The notes under the pieces: model-generated | Told to the model about the DNA's origin: nothing | The model's database searches: none | The model's input: the letters and a program-made list of their open reading frames with translations, nothing else | In this document: positions 35,996 to 45,366 of the stretch, one piece after another | Numbering within the stretch: the stretch's first letter is position 1 | How the letters are laid out: each line of letters opens with the position of its first letter | Assembly (NCBI RefSeq): GCF_018449545.1 | Contig: NZ_JAAVUR010000004.1 | Span: 310,001-374,000 of the forward strand | Length of the DNA: 64,000 bases | From: Granulicella sp. dw_53 | GTDB lineage: Bacteria > Acidobacteriota > Terriglobia > Terriglobales > Acidobacteriaceae | Direction: 5' to 3' | Position numbers and translations under genes: made by a program

Positions 35996-37344
35996 CGGCA
36001 ACCTCCACGAGACCCTCCTCCGAGCCAACTCTCATCGGAGCGCAGAATCTTCGTCGGATCTTCATCGTCTCCTCCTGGGCAGCCGCGCTCGGTCTGGTAA
36101 GCGGCCTCGCCTGCGTCGCCGTACGCCTCACATTCCGCGCACTGCAATGGATTCTCGTTCATCATGGAGGCACGCTGCCCGAAGCAGCCGCCTCGCTCTC
36201 GCCCCAGCGTCGTCTGCTCACACCTCTCATCGGTGGAGCACTGGCCACCGCCGTTCTATGGGCAGCAGAGCGCTGGTGCAAAGAAGGATGCCTCGAAGGC
36301 TACGTCGAAGCCGTGCGCTTCCGGCGCGGACATATCCCCTTCGCCTCCACCCTGTGGCGCACCGCCTCGTCCGTCTTCTCCGTAGCATCCGGCGCAGCCA
36401 TCGGACGCGAAGGCTCGATGATCCAGTTCGCCGCGGCGGCAACATCCTGGGTCGGAGAGCGCTCATCCCTCCGCACCATCCCGCTCTCGCGCCAGGTTAG
36501 CTACGGAGTCGCCGCCGCCGTAGCCGCTGCATACCAGGCCCCCCTCGCAGGCGTCTTCTTCGCCTTGGAGATCGTAATCGGCGAGTGGGCCTGGATCGAA
36601 ATCCTCCCCCTTCTTATCGCCTCCCTCACCGGCGCATGGGCCAGTCGAATGATCCTCGGCGGAGGCCCGCTATTCCCGGTCCTCGGAACGCTGACTCTTT
36701 CCAAACAAATCCTCTGGGCCCTACCCTTCGCCATCGCACTCGGCCTCGCAGGCCCAGCCTACCAACTCTTACTGCGCAGCCTCCGCAGCACCAGCCGCTG
36801 GCCTCTCGCGCTCATTTGGAGCGGCCTCGCCGTCGGAGCCCTCAGCCTCCTGCAACCCGCCGTCTGGGGAAACGGAGACTTCGCTCTCCTCCAAACGTTG
36901 CAAGGCTCCCCATCCCTGTCGGCCATCGCGCTCATCCTGGCTCTGCGTCTCGTCGCGACCACCTTCTGCGTCGGAACCGGAACCGTAGGCGGCGTCTTTA
37001 CCCCCACGCTCTTCGCTGGCGCAGCCATCGGTCTCTCCGCCGGACATCTCCTCCACGCCGACCAACCCGTACTGCTCGCGGTCATCGGCCTCAGCGCCTT
37101 CCTCGCCGCCGTCACTCACGCCCCCTTCATGGCCGGCCTCATGGCAGCCGAGCTCACCGGGCAATGGCATCTGCTGCCGCTGCTTCTAATCCTCAATATC
37201 CTCTCCTGGTACGTGGCCAAAAGCCTCTCCCCGCGTTCGCTCTACGCCATCGCATCGGACCTCCCAACCTACGACGTCTCAACCTCCGACGAAGACACCA
37301 GCCCGTCACCTGGTTTACTACCAGCGACTCCCAAATCGTTTTAA
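35992..37344 (+). CDS. ClC family chloride channel/antiporter
   Basis: A 450-residue ClC protein with ~11 membrane helices. SGAAIGREGSMIQ contains the gating glutamate in a GREGS version of the GKEGP motif. AAYQAPLAGVFFALEI and GTVGGVFTPTLFAGAAIG are the other selectivity-filter segments. The N-terminal GSGIP-like filter segment is not obvious (CLEGYVEAVRFRRGHIP occupies that place), as in divergent bacterial ClCs. It exchanges or conducts anions across the inner membrane. Overlaps the FAD protein by ATGA and is followed at 37 bp by a LysR regulator. Confidence 0.9.
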   Translation: MTATSTRPSSEPTLIGAQNLRRIFIVSSWAAALGLVSGLACVAVRLTFRALQWILVHHGGTLPEAAASLSPQRRLLTPLIGGALATAVLWAAERWCKEGCLEGYVEAVRFRRGHIPFASTLWRTASSVFSVASGAAIGREGSMIQFAAAATSWVGERSSLRTIPLSRQVSYGVAAAVAAAYQAPLAGVFFALEIVIGEWAWIEILPLLIASLTGAWASRMILGGGPLFPVLGTLTLSKQILWALPFAIALGLAGPAYQLLLRSLRSTSRWPLALIWSGLAVGALSLLQPAVWGNGDFALLQTLQGSPSLSAIALILALRLVATTFCVGTGTVGGVFTPTLFAGAAIGLSAGHLLHADQPVLLAVIGLSAFLAAVTHAPFMAGLMAAELTGQWHLLPLLLILNILSWYVAKSLSPRSLYAIASDLPTYDVSTSDEDTSPSPGLLPATPKSF

Positions 37345-37381
37345 CGTTGAACGAATACCATTGTGAGATCAATCTAAAGGA

Positions 37382-38326
37382 ATGATCGAGAACTTCCGCA
37401 TCCGTGTCTTCCGCACCGTGGCTCATCATCTCAACTTCAGCCGCGCCGCGGAGGAGCTCCTGCTCACCCAACCCGCCATCACCCAGCAGATCAAAGCCCT
37501 CGAAGATGAGTTCGGCGTACCCCTCTTCGATCGCGGCGGAGGAAGAATCTCCTTGACCCCCGGCGGCATGGCCCTCCTGCCCCTCGCCGACAAGATGAAG
37601 GCCCTCTCCGACGAAGCCATGGAAGCCGTCGCCGGAGCCTACGGTCAGCACGCCGGCGAGCTCTCCATCGGAGCCTCCCAGACCATCGGCCAATACCTCC
37701 TGCCCAACTTCGTCGCCGGCTTCCTCCGCACCCATCCCAAGATCCGCGTCACCGCCCGCAGCGGCAACAGCGACGCCATGCTCGAAGCCCTCGTAGCCCG
37801 CGAGATCCAGCTCGCACTCGTCGAAGGCCCCGAGCAGCGCAAAGACGTCCACATCGAGCCCTTCATGGAAGACCACATGGTCCTCGTCGTGCCAACCAGC
37901 CACGAGTGGGCCGAGCACACCGTCGAGCTCGCCGATATCAAGGAGCAGCCACTCCTCATGCGCGAGTTCGGCTCCGGCTCCCGCCGCGTCGTAGAGCAGG
38001 CGCTCGCCGAGGCCGGCCTGAAAGGCAAAGACCTCAACATCAGCATGGAGCTGGACTCAACCGAAGGCCTGCTCAGCGCCGTCGAAGCCGGACTGGGTGT
38101 AACCTTCGTCTCCAGTTGGGCCGTACGCAATCAACTCACATTGGGAACGCTGAAGCTCGCCCGAGTCCGCGGCCTCAAGCTCTCGCGCAGATTCTCCATG
38201 GCCTACCCCGCCGGCCCCGAACCGTCAGGCAGCGTAGGCGCCTTCCGCAGCTTCCTGCTCTCAAGCTGTCAAAAGCTCTTTCCAAGAACCACCGGCAAGC
38301 AACAGAGCACCGACCGCAAGCCATAA
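37382..38326 (+). CDS. LysR family transcriptional regulator
   Basis: A 314-residue LysR protein. HTH: FRIRVFRTVAHHLNFSRAAEELLLTQPAITQQIKALEDEFGVPLFDRGGGRISLTPGG (residues 4-61). Periplasmic-binding-like effector domain from ~88: GELSIGASQTIGQYLLPNFVAGFLRTHPKIRV. AAAGGA precedes the ATG. It follows the FAD-ClC pair in the same direction, unlike the usual divergent LysR, so its target is unclear. Convergent with the acyl-CoA dehydrogenase, one base between the stops. Confidence 0.92.
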   Translation: MIENFRIRVFRTVAHHLNFSRAAEELLLTQPAITQQIKALEDEFGVPLFDRGGGRISLTPGGMALLPLADKMKALSDEAMEAVAGAYGQHAGELSIGASQTIGQYLLPNFVAGFLRTHPKIRVTARSGNSDAMLEALVAREIQLALVEGPEQRKDVHIEPFMEDHMVLVVPTSHEWAEHTVELADIKEQPLLMREFGSGSRRVVEQALAEAGLKGKDLNISMELDSTEGLLSAVEAGLGVTFVSSWAVRNQLTLGTLKLARVRGLKLSRRFSMAYPAGPEPSGSVGAFRSFLLSSCQKLFPRTTGKQQSTDRKP

Positions 38327-38327
38327 C

Positions 38328-39485
38328 CTACAGCACCAGCTTCGCAATCGTAGCCAACTGCATGAACGAAGTCCCCTCATAGATCTTGCCGATCTTCGCA
38401 TCGCGATACAGCTTCTCCACCGGATAGTCCTTCACAAACCCCGACCCGCCGAACACCTCCACCGCCAAGCTCGCCACCCGCTCCGCCACCTGCGACGCAA
38501 AGTACTTGCACATCGCCGCCTCCTTCAAGAACTCCTCGCCCCGGTCCTTCAACCGCGCCGCGTTGTAGACCATCAATCTCGCCGCCTCGATCTCCGTCGC
38601 CATCTCCGCCAACTGGAATTGCATCGCCTGAAACTCCACAATCGCCTTGCCGAACTGCCTCCGCTCCTTCGCCCACCTCGCCGCATGGCCCCACGCTCCG
38701 CTCGCCAACCCCAGCATTTGCGCCCCAATCCCGATGCGCCCTTCGTTCAGCGTCTCAATGGCGATCTTGTACCCCTTGCCCGGCTCTCCCAACACCTGCG
38801 ACGCCGGCACCACGCAATCCCGAAACACCAGCTCGCACGTACTCGAAGCCCGTATCCCCAGCTTGTCCTCCTTCTTTCCCAGCGTGAACCCCGCCGCCCC
38901 CTTCTCCACCACAAACGCCGTAATCCCCTTGTACCCCGCCGCCGGATCGAGCGTAGCAAACACCAAAAACAGCCCCGCCTCCTTAGCATTCGTAATCCAA
39001 AGCTTCTGCCCATTCAAAACATAGTCATCGCCCCGCCTGGTAGCCCGAGTCTGCAGCGCAAACGCATCCGACCCCGAAGAAGCCTCGCTCAGCGCATAAG
39101 CTCCAACCGTGTCCTTCGCCAACCGCGTCAGATACCGGCGCTTCTGCTCCTCCGTCGCCCAACGCACCAGCGCATTGATGCACAGCGTATTCTGCACATC
39201 CACCAGCACCCCCACCGAAGGGTCCACCCCCGATAGAGCCTCCACCGCCAGAATCGCCTCGAAGAAAGTCCCACCCGCCCCGCCATACTGCTCAGGAATC
39301 TCGATGCCCATCAGACCCAGCCCGAACATCTTCTCGATGAGCTTCGCATCCATCTGCTGCGCCTCATCCATCCCACGCACCAGTGGAGCGATCTGCTCTA
39401 CCGCAAACTGCCGCACCGTATCCCGAAACAGCCGCTCATCCTCACTCAACTGCGTTAAGGCCATCGGCCTCAAACCCTGCTCCAT
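38328..39485 (-). CDS. acyl-CoA dehydrogenase
   Basis: A 385-residue FAD-dependent acyl-CoA dehydrogenase of the short/branched-chain type. Conserved blocks: AYALSEASSGSDAFALQTRA (FAD/substrate signature), LNGQKLWITNAKEAGLFLVFA, QFGKAIVEFQAMQFQLAEMA, and the C-terminal IYEGTSFMQLATIAKLVL with the catalytic base Glu370. It makes the trans-2,3 double bond in acyl-CoA in fatty-acid or branched amino-acid breakdown. Met8 is an alternative start; both have GAGG-type sites. No beta-oxidation neighbours. Confidence 0.93.
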   Translation of the reverse strand: MEQGLRPMALTQLSEDERLFRDTVRQFAVEQIAPLVRGMDEAQQMDAKLIEKMFGLGLMGIEIPEQYGGAGGTFFEAILAVEALSGVDPSVGVLVDVQNTLCINALVRWATEEQKRRYLTRLAKDTVGAYALSEASSGSDAFALQTRATRRGDDYVLNGQKLWITNAKEAGLFLVFATLDPAAGYKGITAFVVEKGAAGFTLGKKEDKLGIRASSTCELVFRDCVVPASQVLGEPGKGYKIAIETLNEGRIGIGAQMLGLASGAWGHAARWAKERRQFGKAIVEFQAMQFQLAEMATEIEAARLMVYNAARLKDRGEEFLKEAAMCKYFASQVAERVASLAVEVFGGSGFVKDYPVEKLYRDAKIGKIYEGTSFMQLATIAKLVL

Positions 39486-39574
39486 CCCTCACCTCAATCC
39501 AAACCCGCGAAAGAGGCGAGTCTAGCATCTTCAACCAAAGATCAAAATGAAAGGGGTCTACCGACAGACAGTCT

Positions 39575-40486
39575 TTAAACCGCCACCGCAACCCGCCGCC
39601 CACGCCGGCTCACGATCGACAGCTTCTCCGTGCTCAGAATCTTCCGTGCCTGCCCCTGCGCATGGCTCGCCCACGGCCCCACCGGATCCAGCCGCACATA
39701 CGTCAGCCAGTGTCGCAGAGCCCGCCGCCGCTGCCCCTGCCGCTCATACGCCAGCGCCAGATTGTAGTGCGCATCCGCATACTGCGGAACCAGCTCCACC
39801 GCCCGCTGATAAGCCGCCGTAGCCTCCGCCAGCCGCTGCATCTCATCCAGCACATTGCCCAGGTCGAAGAACGCCAGCGCATACTCCGGATCCGACAGCG
39901 TCGCCCTCCGGTACATCGTCTCCGCCTGCGCATACTCCCGCCGGTTGTAGTGGATCGTCCCCAGGTTGATCAGCGTCGGAGCATGCTCCGGCCGGATCGT
40001 CAAAATCTCGGCATAGATCTCCATCGCCGCCGGAACCGTCGCCGCATCCTCCTCCAACTGCACCGCCCGCACAAACATCTCCTGCACCGCCGCCGCCTGC
40101 CGCATCGGACTCAAACCGCCCGCCGGAACCACCTGCAACTGCCGCGTCGGAGAGACCTCAAAATCGAACGCCAGTTGCTGCGTCATCGGATCCAGCAGCG
40201 CCCCGCCATGCCGGAACGCCAGATGCGATCCCCGCCGCACCGCCGTGGCTTCCATTAGCGCATTGCGCATCCCCGCCACCCGCTGCATCGCATCCAGCGA
40301 CGCGCGGATGTTCTTCGCCGAGATCCGCGTCGTCGCCCGCAGATCGCGCAGCGTCCGCAGCCGTCCCAGTTGCTCGAAACCATACTCTTCTGTGGGGGAG
40401 ATAAGGCCGGCCCGCTCCCACGCAACAAGCTGGCGCGGGTGCAGGTGAAGGATCCGAATTACATCTTGACGGCTATAGCAGGTCAA
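39575..40486 (-). CDS. MerR-like DNA-binding/TPR fusion protein
   Basis: A 303-residue protein. The N-terminus is a MerR-type helix-turn-helix (YSRQDVIRILHLHPRQLVAWERAGLISPTEEYGFEQLGRLRTLRDLRATTRISAKNIRASL, residues 4-65). About 70 residues of linker follow, then at least three tetratricopeptide repeats from ~150 (APTLINLGTIHYNRREYAQAETMYRRATLSDP; ALAFFDLGNVLDEMQRLAEATAAYQRAVELVP; ADAHYNLALAYERQGQRRRALRHWLTYVRLDP). The usual dimerising coiled coil of MerR is not seen. TPRs suggest a protein partner controls it. Target unknown. Confidence 0.85.
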   Translation of the reverse strand: MTCYSRQDVIRILHLHPRQLVAWERAGLISPTEEYGFEQLGRLRTLRDLRATTRISAKNIRASLDAMQRVAGMRNALMEATAVRRGSHLAFRHGGALLDPMTQQLAFDFEVSPTRQLQVVPAGGLSPMRQAAAVQEMFVRAVQLEEDAATVPAAMEIYAEILTIRPEHAPTLINLGTIHYNRREYAQAETMYRRATLSDPEYALAFFDLGNVLDEMQRLAEATAAYQRAVELVPQYADAHYNLALAYERQGQRRRALRHWLTYVRLDPVGPWASHAQGQARKILSTEKLSIVSRRGRRVAVAV

Positions 40487-40672
40487 TGGTCAGTACTCGA
40501 GATCGGCGACCGTCTTGCAACTCTATCTGCGAGTATGCGACCCAAACCCGCTCCAATCAAGCCCCAACTCACACTCCACCAACAAATAACAGTGGATATC
40601 GTGTACCAAACGTGGTTCGACACGCTCCTGTAACAAAAATCCCTGCCCTTACCCGCAAACCAACGGCGAACT

Positions 40673-41374
40673 TCAGCTCCGCTTGAACCGGAACACCACC
40701 TCGAGCTCGATCTTGTCATCCACGCTCATCAGCCGCGCAATCGTAGGCTTCGTCAGCCCGAACGTCCCGAACGTGAAGCTCGTCTTCGCCCTTCCCGCAA
40801 CCGTCGAATCGCGCCCATACGTAGCAATCCCCTGGAACGTGACCTCCTTCGTCACCCCGTGGATCGTCAGGTTCCCCGTCAACTGAAACCCCGTCTGCCC
40901 CTGCGTCGGAATCATCAGCGGCAGCCCTTGAATCTTCGTCGGCACAAACTCCGCATACGGATACTTCTCCGTCTCCAGCGTCCTGTTCCGCACGTACCCA
41001 TCGCGCTGCTCCTGGTCGCTCTTCAGGTTCCGCAGATCAATCGTCAACTTCGACCCCGCCGTAATCGATCCATCCGCGCCGATCCCCAACGTCCCCGCCA
41101 CCGTCGGCGTAGTCCCCACCGCATCGTTTGGAAAGCTGATCCCCACCAACTGCTCCGTCACCCGGTACGAAGCCGCAGACCCATCCACAATCTCAAGATG
41201 CGCCCCCGCCGTAGGCGGAGTAGGAGGCGGCGGAGGACCCTGCCGCTGCGGCTGCCCCGCCGGAGCCTGGGCCAGAACACCCGTCCCACCCGCCACCAGC
41301 ACCCCAGCCAGAACAACCCCAAGCGCCCCGGCAAACGAAGCCTTGCTCCCACGCACAACCCACTTGAAATCCAT
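40673..41374 (-). CDS. YceI family periplasmic protein
   Basis: A 233-residue protein with signal peptide (ASFAGALGVVLAGVLVAGGTGVLAQ) and a Pro-rich linker (QRQGPPPPPTPPT). A YceI lipocalin-like domain follows: YRVTEQLVGISFPNDAVGTT, GSKLTIDLRNLKSDQEQRDGYVRNRTLETEKYPYAEFVPT, TGNLTIHGVTKEVTF, KTSFTFGTFGLTKP. YceI proteins bind polyisoprenoid lipids in a barrel. ATG 41374 is preferred because GGAGG lies 5 bases ahead; an ATG at 41389 overlaps that site. Stands alone. Confidence 0.9.
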   Translation of the reverse strand: MDFKWVVRGSKASFAGALGVVLAGVLVAGGTGVLAQAPAGQPQRQGPPPPPTPPTAGAHLEIVDGSAASYRVTEQLVGISFPNDAVGTTPTVAGTLGIGADGSITAGSKLTIDLRNLKSDQEQRDGYVRNRTLETEKYPYAEFVPTKIQGLPLMIPTQGQTGFQLTGNLTIHGVTKEVTFQGIATYGRDSTVAGRAKTSFTFGTFGLTKPTIARLMSVDDKIELEVVFRFKRS

Positions 41375-41581
41375 GCATCCTCCAAACACTTCTTTTGCAA
41401 CGTGTATCTAAGACGAACCACCCCCACAAATAGACCCGCCAGACTCAACCTTTATCTCTATGGAGAAGGTGGTAGGAGCCCATGATCTCGTCTGCTTCCC
41501 TTTGCAAGGTCGGAGATACGCTACTACTCGACGCCTTCCCAGGCGACCGAAACTACCTCAGCAGCAGCACATTCGTCTCCC

Positions 41582-43372
41582 TCATGGCGTTTCAGGCGAG
41601 AGAGCGGCCCTTTCAAGGAAGACACCACCTTCGCGAACCATAGTGAGGAGCATGACGCTTTGCAGTACTAACGCAGCATTCGCTTGATTAAAGTCTTTGG
41701 ATTCGGCTATCCCATGCATCACAACATTTCTCAGATTGATACCGCGTTTATCGGTGTACAAGACCTTGAGAAACATCCACAATCGTTCATCGAGTGTGGC
41801 CTGCACTTTCTCGTTATGAAGTACATGGTCCATATTCTTGACCTCGAAGCCACCTTCTTCGTCGGTCTTGGTAATTGGAGCGTCCAGCAGCTTCAGAAGT
41901 TCTCGAAGACTGTTTTCTACCTGAGGGATCAACACATGAATGGCTTTCACATAGTCGGCATTCGCATAGGCGGCGAAGCCCTCTTCAAATAGCGATCGCC
42001 GCGTCTCTGGGATCAGGAGACAATCGAACAATCCCGGCACTTTGTGAAAGTCAGCCCGTCCGAATCTTTTCTTCCATTCTTCAATGCCGAACATAAAGAA
42101 ACTTACATTGAGTTGCATCGCTTGCCTGTACTCCATGACGTGTCTTCCTTTCTGGCTCTTGTCGTAGGTATCAACCGTCGCGACAGGTAGGCCGCCCTGA
42201 CCAATGATGTTCACAGGGAATAGCCGATGAAAAAGCATGCCTTCTGACGCCGCCTCGAAATGAGCAACAATCTCGTCAGGGTGAGGCGTACAACTCCACG
42301 CAAGCCGGAAGAGGGCACAGAATGGATCTTTATGATCGAGCTTTTCGGCAATCGACGTCTCGATATCACTCATATCGAACTTTATTTCGACGCTATGTTC
42401 GTGCATTTCCTTAAACGCGCCTTTGCCTCGTTCCTCAAGCAGGCTCCGCACACGGTCTGCGTCACTCCGCAATCCCATGCGCAAATAGTCGTCTAGGACC
42501 GCGGAGATGTGATGAATGGCGATCATGGGTCTTTGATCAGTCGTCAACTTCAGAACTGCTTCTCCGTACGCCAAGATTATCTTCTTTGATTGGTCGTACT
42601 CGCCGTGCGATTGACGGTAAAGGGCGAGTGCAGGGCCAGCCATCTTTAGCTGATGCAGGTCTTGCCGATCAACCGCTTCCCAAAATCTCCATTCGAGCCC
42701 AGAGACGATTCGCTCGCGCTCTGCAGAACTGAGCCCAGAAAGTGAGATCAGCCGATCGAAGGGCGCAAACCATCGACCCATATGATTTGGCTCAGCGCTG
42801 TCTGCGAATTCCATCATGAATGCGAAACCTTTGGAGAACAGTTCCTTCGATCGAAGCTGGAGAGAGAGTTGAATGCTACGAGTCCCCGCTTGAACAGATT
42901 CGTAGAACGCACGGTCCTTCGCCTCCGAAGCAGCGGTCAGATGGGCTTCCGCAGCCAAGAACCCGAAACGGTGCAGATCCTCGCGCTGGGGCGACAGCTT
43001 TTTGCCTAATTCCCAAACAGCATCGGCAAAGCGCGCTCGCAGTTGCGGCCTCTTTAAGGTTGTGGCGAGTTCAGCCCAATTGTCAACATGCGATGCTGTC
43101 AAATCTGCAAGCTTTGGGTACTCTTCCACGCCTCGCCCAGCATCCGATTCGCTCTTGGGCGAGAAGATCGATCCCCACACATGTCGTTTCTTCCCATGCG
43201 CAAAAAAATCCAGTGGCGCAAGACTGCGCATGACGTCAAAAATAACGGTTTGCTCTGTATTTTGTCTCTGTAGCCTTTCGAAGATCTTGAAGTTGAGAAT
43301 CAGAAGGTTGTGCTGCGCGAGTGTCCCCTCTTCCTCGTCAAGCCATCCTACGACTTCCTTTGAGACAGGCAT
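41582..43372 (-). CDS. DUF4209 domain protein with HEPN-type motif
   Basis: A 596-residue soluble protein, mostly helical. The C-terminal 160 residues match DUF4209 (FEEGFAAYANADYVKAIHVLIPQVENSLRELLKLL... LYTDKRGINLRNVVMHGIAES). They contain Arg548-N-x-x-x-His553, the Rx4H motif of HEPN ribonucleases. Such domains act as RNases in toxin-antitoxin and antiphage systems, so a defence role is plausible but inferred. The N-terminal ~420 residues are unknown and could be a sensor. Composition is less GC-rich than its neighbours, and it stands alone between unrelated housekeeping genes, suggesting acquisition. Alternative: a housekeeping protein of unknown role. Confidence 0.7.
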   Translation of the reverse strand: MPVSKEVVGWLDEEEGTLAQHNLLILNFKIFERLQRQNTEQTVIFDVMRSLAPLDFFAHGKKRHVWGSIFSPKSESDAGRGVEEYPKLADLTASHVDNWAELATTLKRPQLRARFADAVWELGKKLSPQREDLHRFGFLAAEAHLTAASEAKDRAFYESVQAGTRSIQLSLQLRSKELFSKGFAFMMEFADSAEPNHMGRWFAPFDRLISLSGLSSAERERIVSGLEWRFWEAVDRQDLHQLKMAGPALALYRQSHGEYDQSKKIILAYGEAVLKLTTDQRPMIAIHHISAVLDDYLRMGLRSDADRVRSLLEERGKGAFKEMHEHSVEIKFDMSDIETSIAEKLDHKDPFCALFRLAWSCTPHPDEIVAHFEAASEGMLFHRLFPVNIIGQGGLPVATVDTYDKSQKGRHVMEYRQAMQLNVSFFMFGIEEWKKRFGRADFHKVPGLFDCLLIPETRRSLFEEGFAAYANADYVKAIHVLIPQVENSLRELLKLLDAPITKTDEEGGFEVKNMDHVLHNEKVQATLDERLWMFLKVLYTDKRGINLRNVVMHGIAESKDFNQANAALVLQSVMLLTMVREGGVFLERAALSPETP

Positions 43373-43531
43373 GCAGACTCCTTCTTAGGCGTAACCATCA
43401 ATCACTACAGTTTGCCGCGAGAATCCTACCAGTAGTTGCTGCTGATTCTCTGAAGGGCCACAGCCGCACCCGGAAACAATACAAAACTCCCCACCTCTCG
43501 CGTATGCTGGCTCTCTCAGAGGGGAAACAAA

Positions 43532-44053
43532 ATGCATTATTCCAAAACTATCTTCAGCGCCCGCGCATGGACGGGATCAATTTGCATAGCCGCAACTCTG
43601 CTCGCAACAAGCTGCAACCACGCCACCACACCAGACACACACGCAAGCGAACAAACCCTCCGCGCCCTCGATAGCCAATGGTCAAAAGCAGCAGCCGCTC
43701 ACGATCTCGATAGCACGGTAGCCTTCTACGCCGATGACGCCATACTCTTGCCTGCCGATGAACCGCTCGCTACCGGCAAGGCCGCCATTCGAGCCGCATG
43801 GACCAGCGCGCTGCCCGCATTCGAGACCATCTCCTGGGAGACCAGGACCATCGAGGTAGCGAACTCCGGCGAACTCGCCTACATCACAGGAGCCTGGAAA
43901 GCCACCACCAAAGGCCCCGACGGAACCTCCGTTCCATCCACAGGCAAGATAGTGGAGGTCTGGAAGAAGCAGGCCGACGGTCAATGGAAGTGCATCGTCG
44001 ACACCTACAACGCAGACGCTCCAGCGAGCCCGCCACCAACCCCCACCAAATAG
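43532..44053 (+). CDS. DUF4440/SnoaL-like lipoprotein
   Basis: A 173-residue NTF2-like protein: LRALDSQWSKAAAAHDLDSTVAFYADDAILLPADEPLATGKAAIRAAW is the DUF4440 signature, with a C-terminal KIVEVWKKQADGQWKCIVDTYNAD. The N-terminus is a lipoprotein signal with lipobox LATSC (Cys28), so it is membrane-anchored outside the cytoplasm. Ligand or enzymatic role unknown. GAGGGG precedes the ATG. Confidence 0.88.
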   Translation: MHYSKTIFSARAWTGSICIAATLLATSCNHATTPDTHASEQTLRALDSQWSKAAAAHDLDSTVAFYADDAILLPADEPLATGKAAIRAAWTSALPAFETISWETRTIEVANSGELAYITGAWKATTKGPDGTSVPSTGKIVEVWKKQADGQWKCIVDTYNADAPASPPPTPTK

Positions 44054-44148
44054 CAAACCAACCCAGTCGTCTACCATAAACAAGGTATGTTCCCTCCGGT
44101 AACGTACGGCTTCTCCACTGCGCAGTTCCGAAGGGAATCGACCGTTTC

Positions 44149-45366
44149 ATGATTCGTCGCCATCGTGCCCTCACCGTCGCGATCTTTGCTCTATCGCTTA
44201 GCGTCACCGCCCTGGACCGCAACCTTCTCGCCGCCGTGTGGCCGGTCCTTCAAACCCAACTCCATCTCACCAACGCTCAATACGGCGTCATCGTCGCCGG
44301 CTTCTCCATCGCCTACGGCGTCTGCGCCCCCATCTCAGGTCTACTGGTGGACAGGTTCGGATTCACCAGAGTCGCCGCAATCGCCCTGGCGCTCTGGTCG
44401 ATCGCTGGAATCGCCACCGCATTCGCCCCCAACTTCCACACTCTCCTCATCTGCCGAATCCTGCTCGGATGCGCCGAGTCTGCATCCCTGCCAGCAGTAG
44501 CCAAGGCCTACGTCACCTTCCTAAGACCAGCCGAAAGAAGCATGGGAACCGCCGCCACACAGATCGCCCTAACCATCGGTGCCGTCAGCGCGACCCTGCT
44601 CGCCGGCAGCCTCACCGCAAAGTACGGCTGGCAGAGCACCTTCCTGCTCGCAGGTACTCTGGGCCTGCTCTGGATTCCCCTTTGGCTCCGAACCTCCACC
44701 TCCCAGCAGACCGAACTTCAAACTCTCCGCTCCGAAGACACCGCTATAGGAATGAAGCGGCTCCTCCGCGAACCTGGCCTCTGGGCTCTCATCGTCGCCA
44801 CCTTGCTCCTCATGCCGCTCTACAGTCTTTGGACTAACTGGACCACGGTCTATCTGGTCCGCGAGCACGGCCTCTCCGCGTCCGAAGCAAACCTGCACTA
44901 CGCCTGGATCCCTCCCATCCTCGCCATGCTCGGCGGCATCTCAGGCGGCTGGTTCGCCATGCAGAGCGCGCGCCGAGGCACACCCGTACAGAACGCCCGC
45001 TTCAAGGTATGCCTCTGGGCCTCCCTCGCTCTGCTGCTCACCGCGACCATCCCCGTCCTGCCAAACGCAGGCTGGGCCACCGCGGCCATCGGCATGAGCT
45101 TCTTCTGCACCCTCTGCATCAGCGTCAACACCTACGCGATGGCGCTGGATCTCTTCGGCACCTCCCACGCCAGCTTCGTCTTCTCCCTCCTGACCGCCAG
45201 CTACGGCCTCATGCAGACCGTCATCTCCCCCCTGATCGGCTCCTGGGTAGACCACCACAGCTTCAACGCCGTATGCCTCCTCGGCGCGCTATCTCCGCTC
45301 TGCGGAATCACGATCCTGTACGCCACCATCTTCAGAAGCAAATCACCCAGACAAATAGCAATTTGA
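44149..45366 (+). CDS. MFS transporter
   Basis: A 405-residue major facilitator protein with about 12 helices. FALSLSVTALDRNLLAAVWPVLQTQLHLTNAQYGVIVAGFSIAYGVCAPISGLLVDRFGFTRV follows the anion:cation symporter (ExuT/GudP-like) pattern, with the loop 2-3 motif GLLVDRFGFTR. These often carry sugar acids or aromatic acids in. Ends at a bidirectional terminator at 45513. Substrate cannot be set from sequence. Confidence 0.88.
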   Translation: MIRRHRALTVAIFALSLSVTALDRNLLAAVWPVLQTQLHLTNAQYGVIVAGFSIAYGVCAPISGLLVDRFGFTRVAAIALALWSIAGIATAFAPNFHTLLICRILLGCAESASLPAVAKAYVTFLRPAERSMGTAATQIALTIGAVSATLLAGSLTAKYGWQSTFLLAGTLGLLWIPLWLRTSTSQQTELQTLRSEDTAIGMKRLLREPGLWALIVATLLLMPLYSLWTNWTTVYLVREHGLSASEANLHYAWIPPILAMLGGISGGWFAMQSARRGTPVQNARFKVCLWASLALLLTATIPVLPNAGWATAAIGMSFFCTLCISVNTYAMALDLFGTSHASFVFSLLTASYGLMQTVISPLIGSWVDHHSFNAVCLLGALSPLCGITILYATIFRSKSPRQIAI

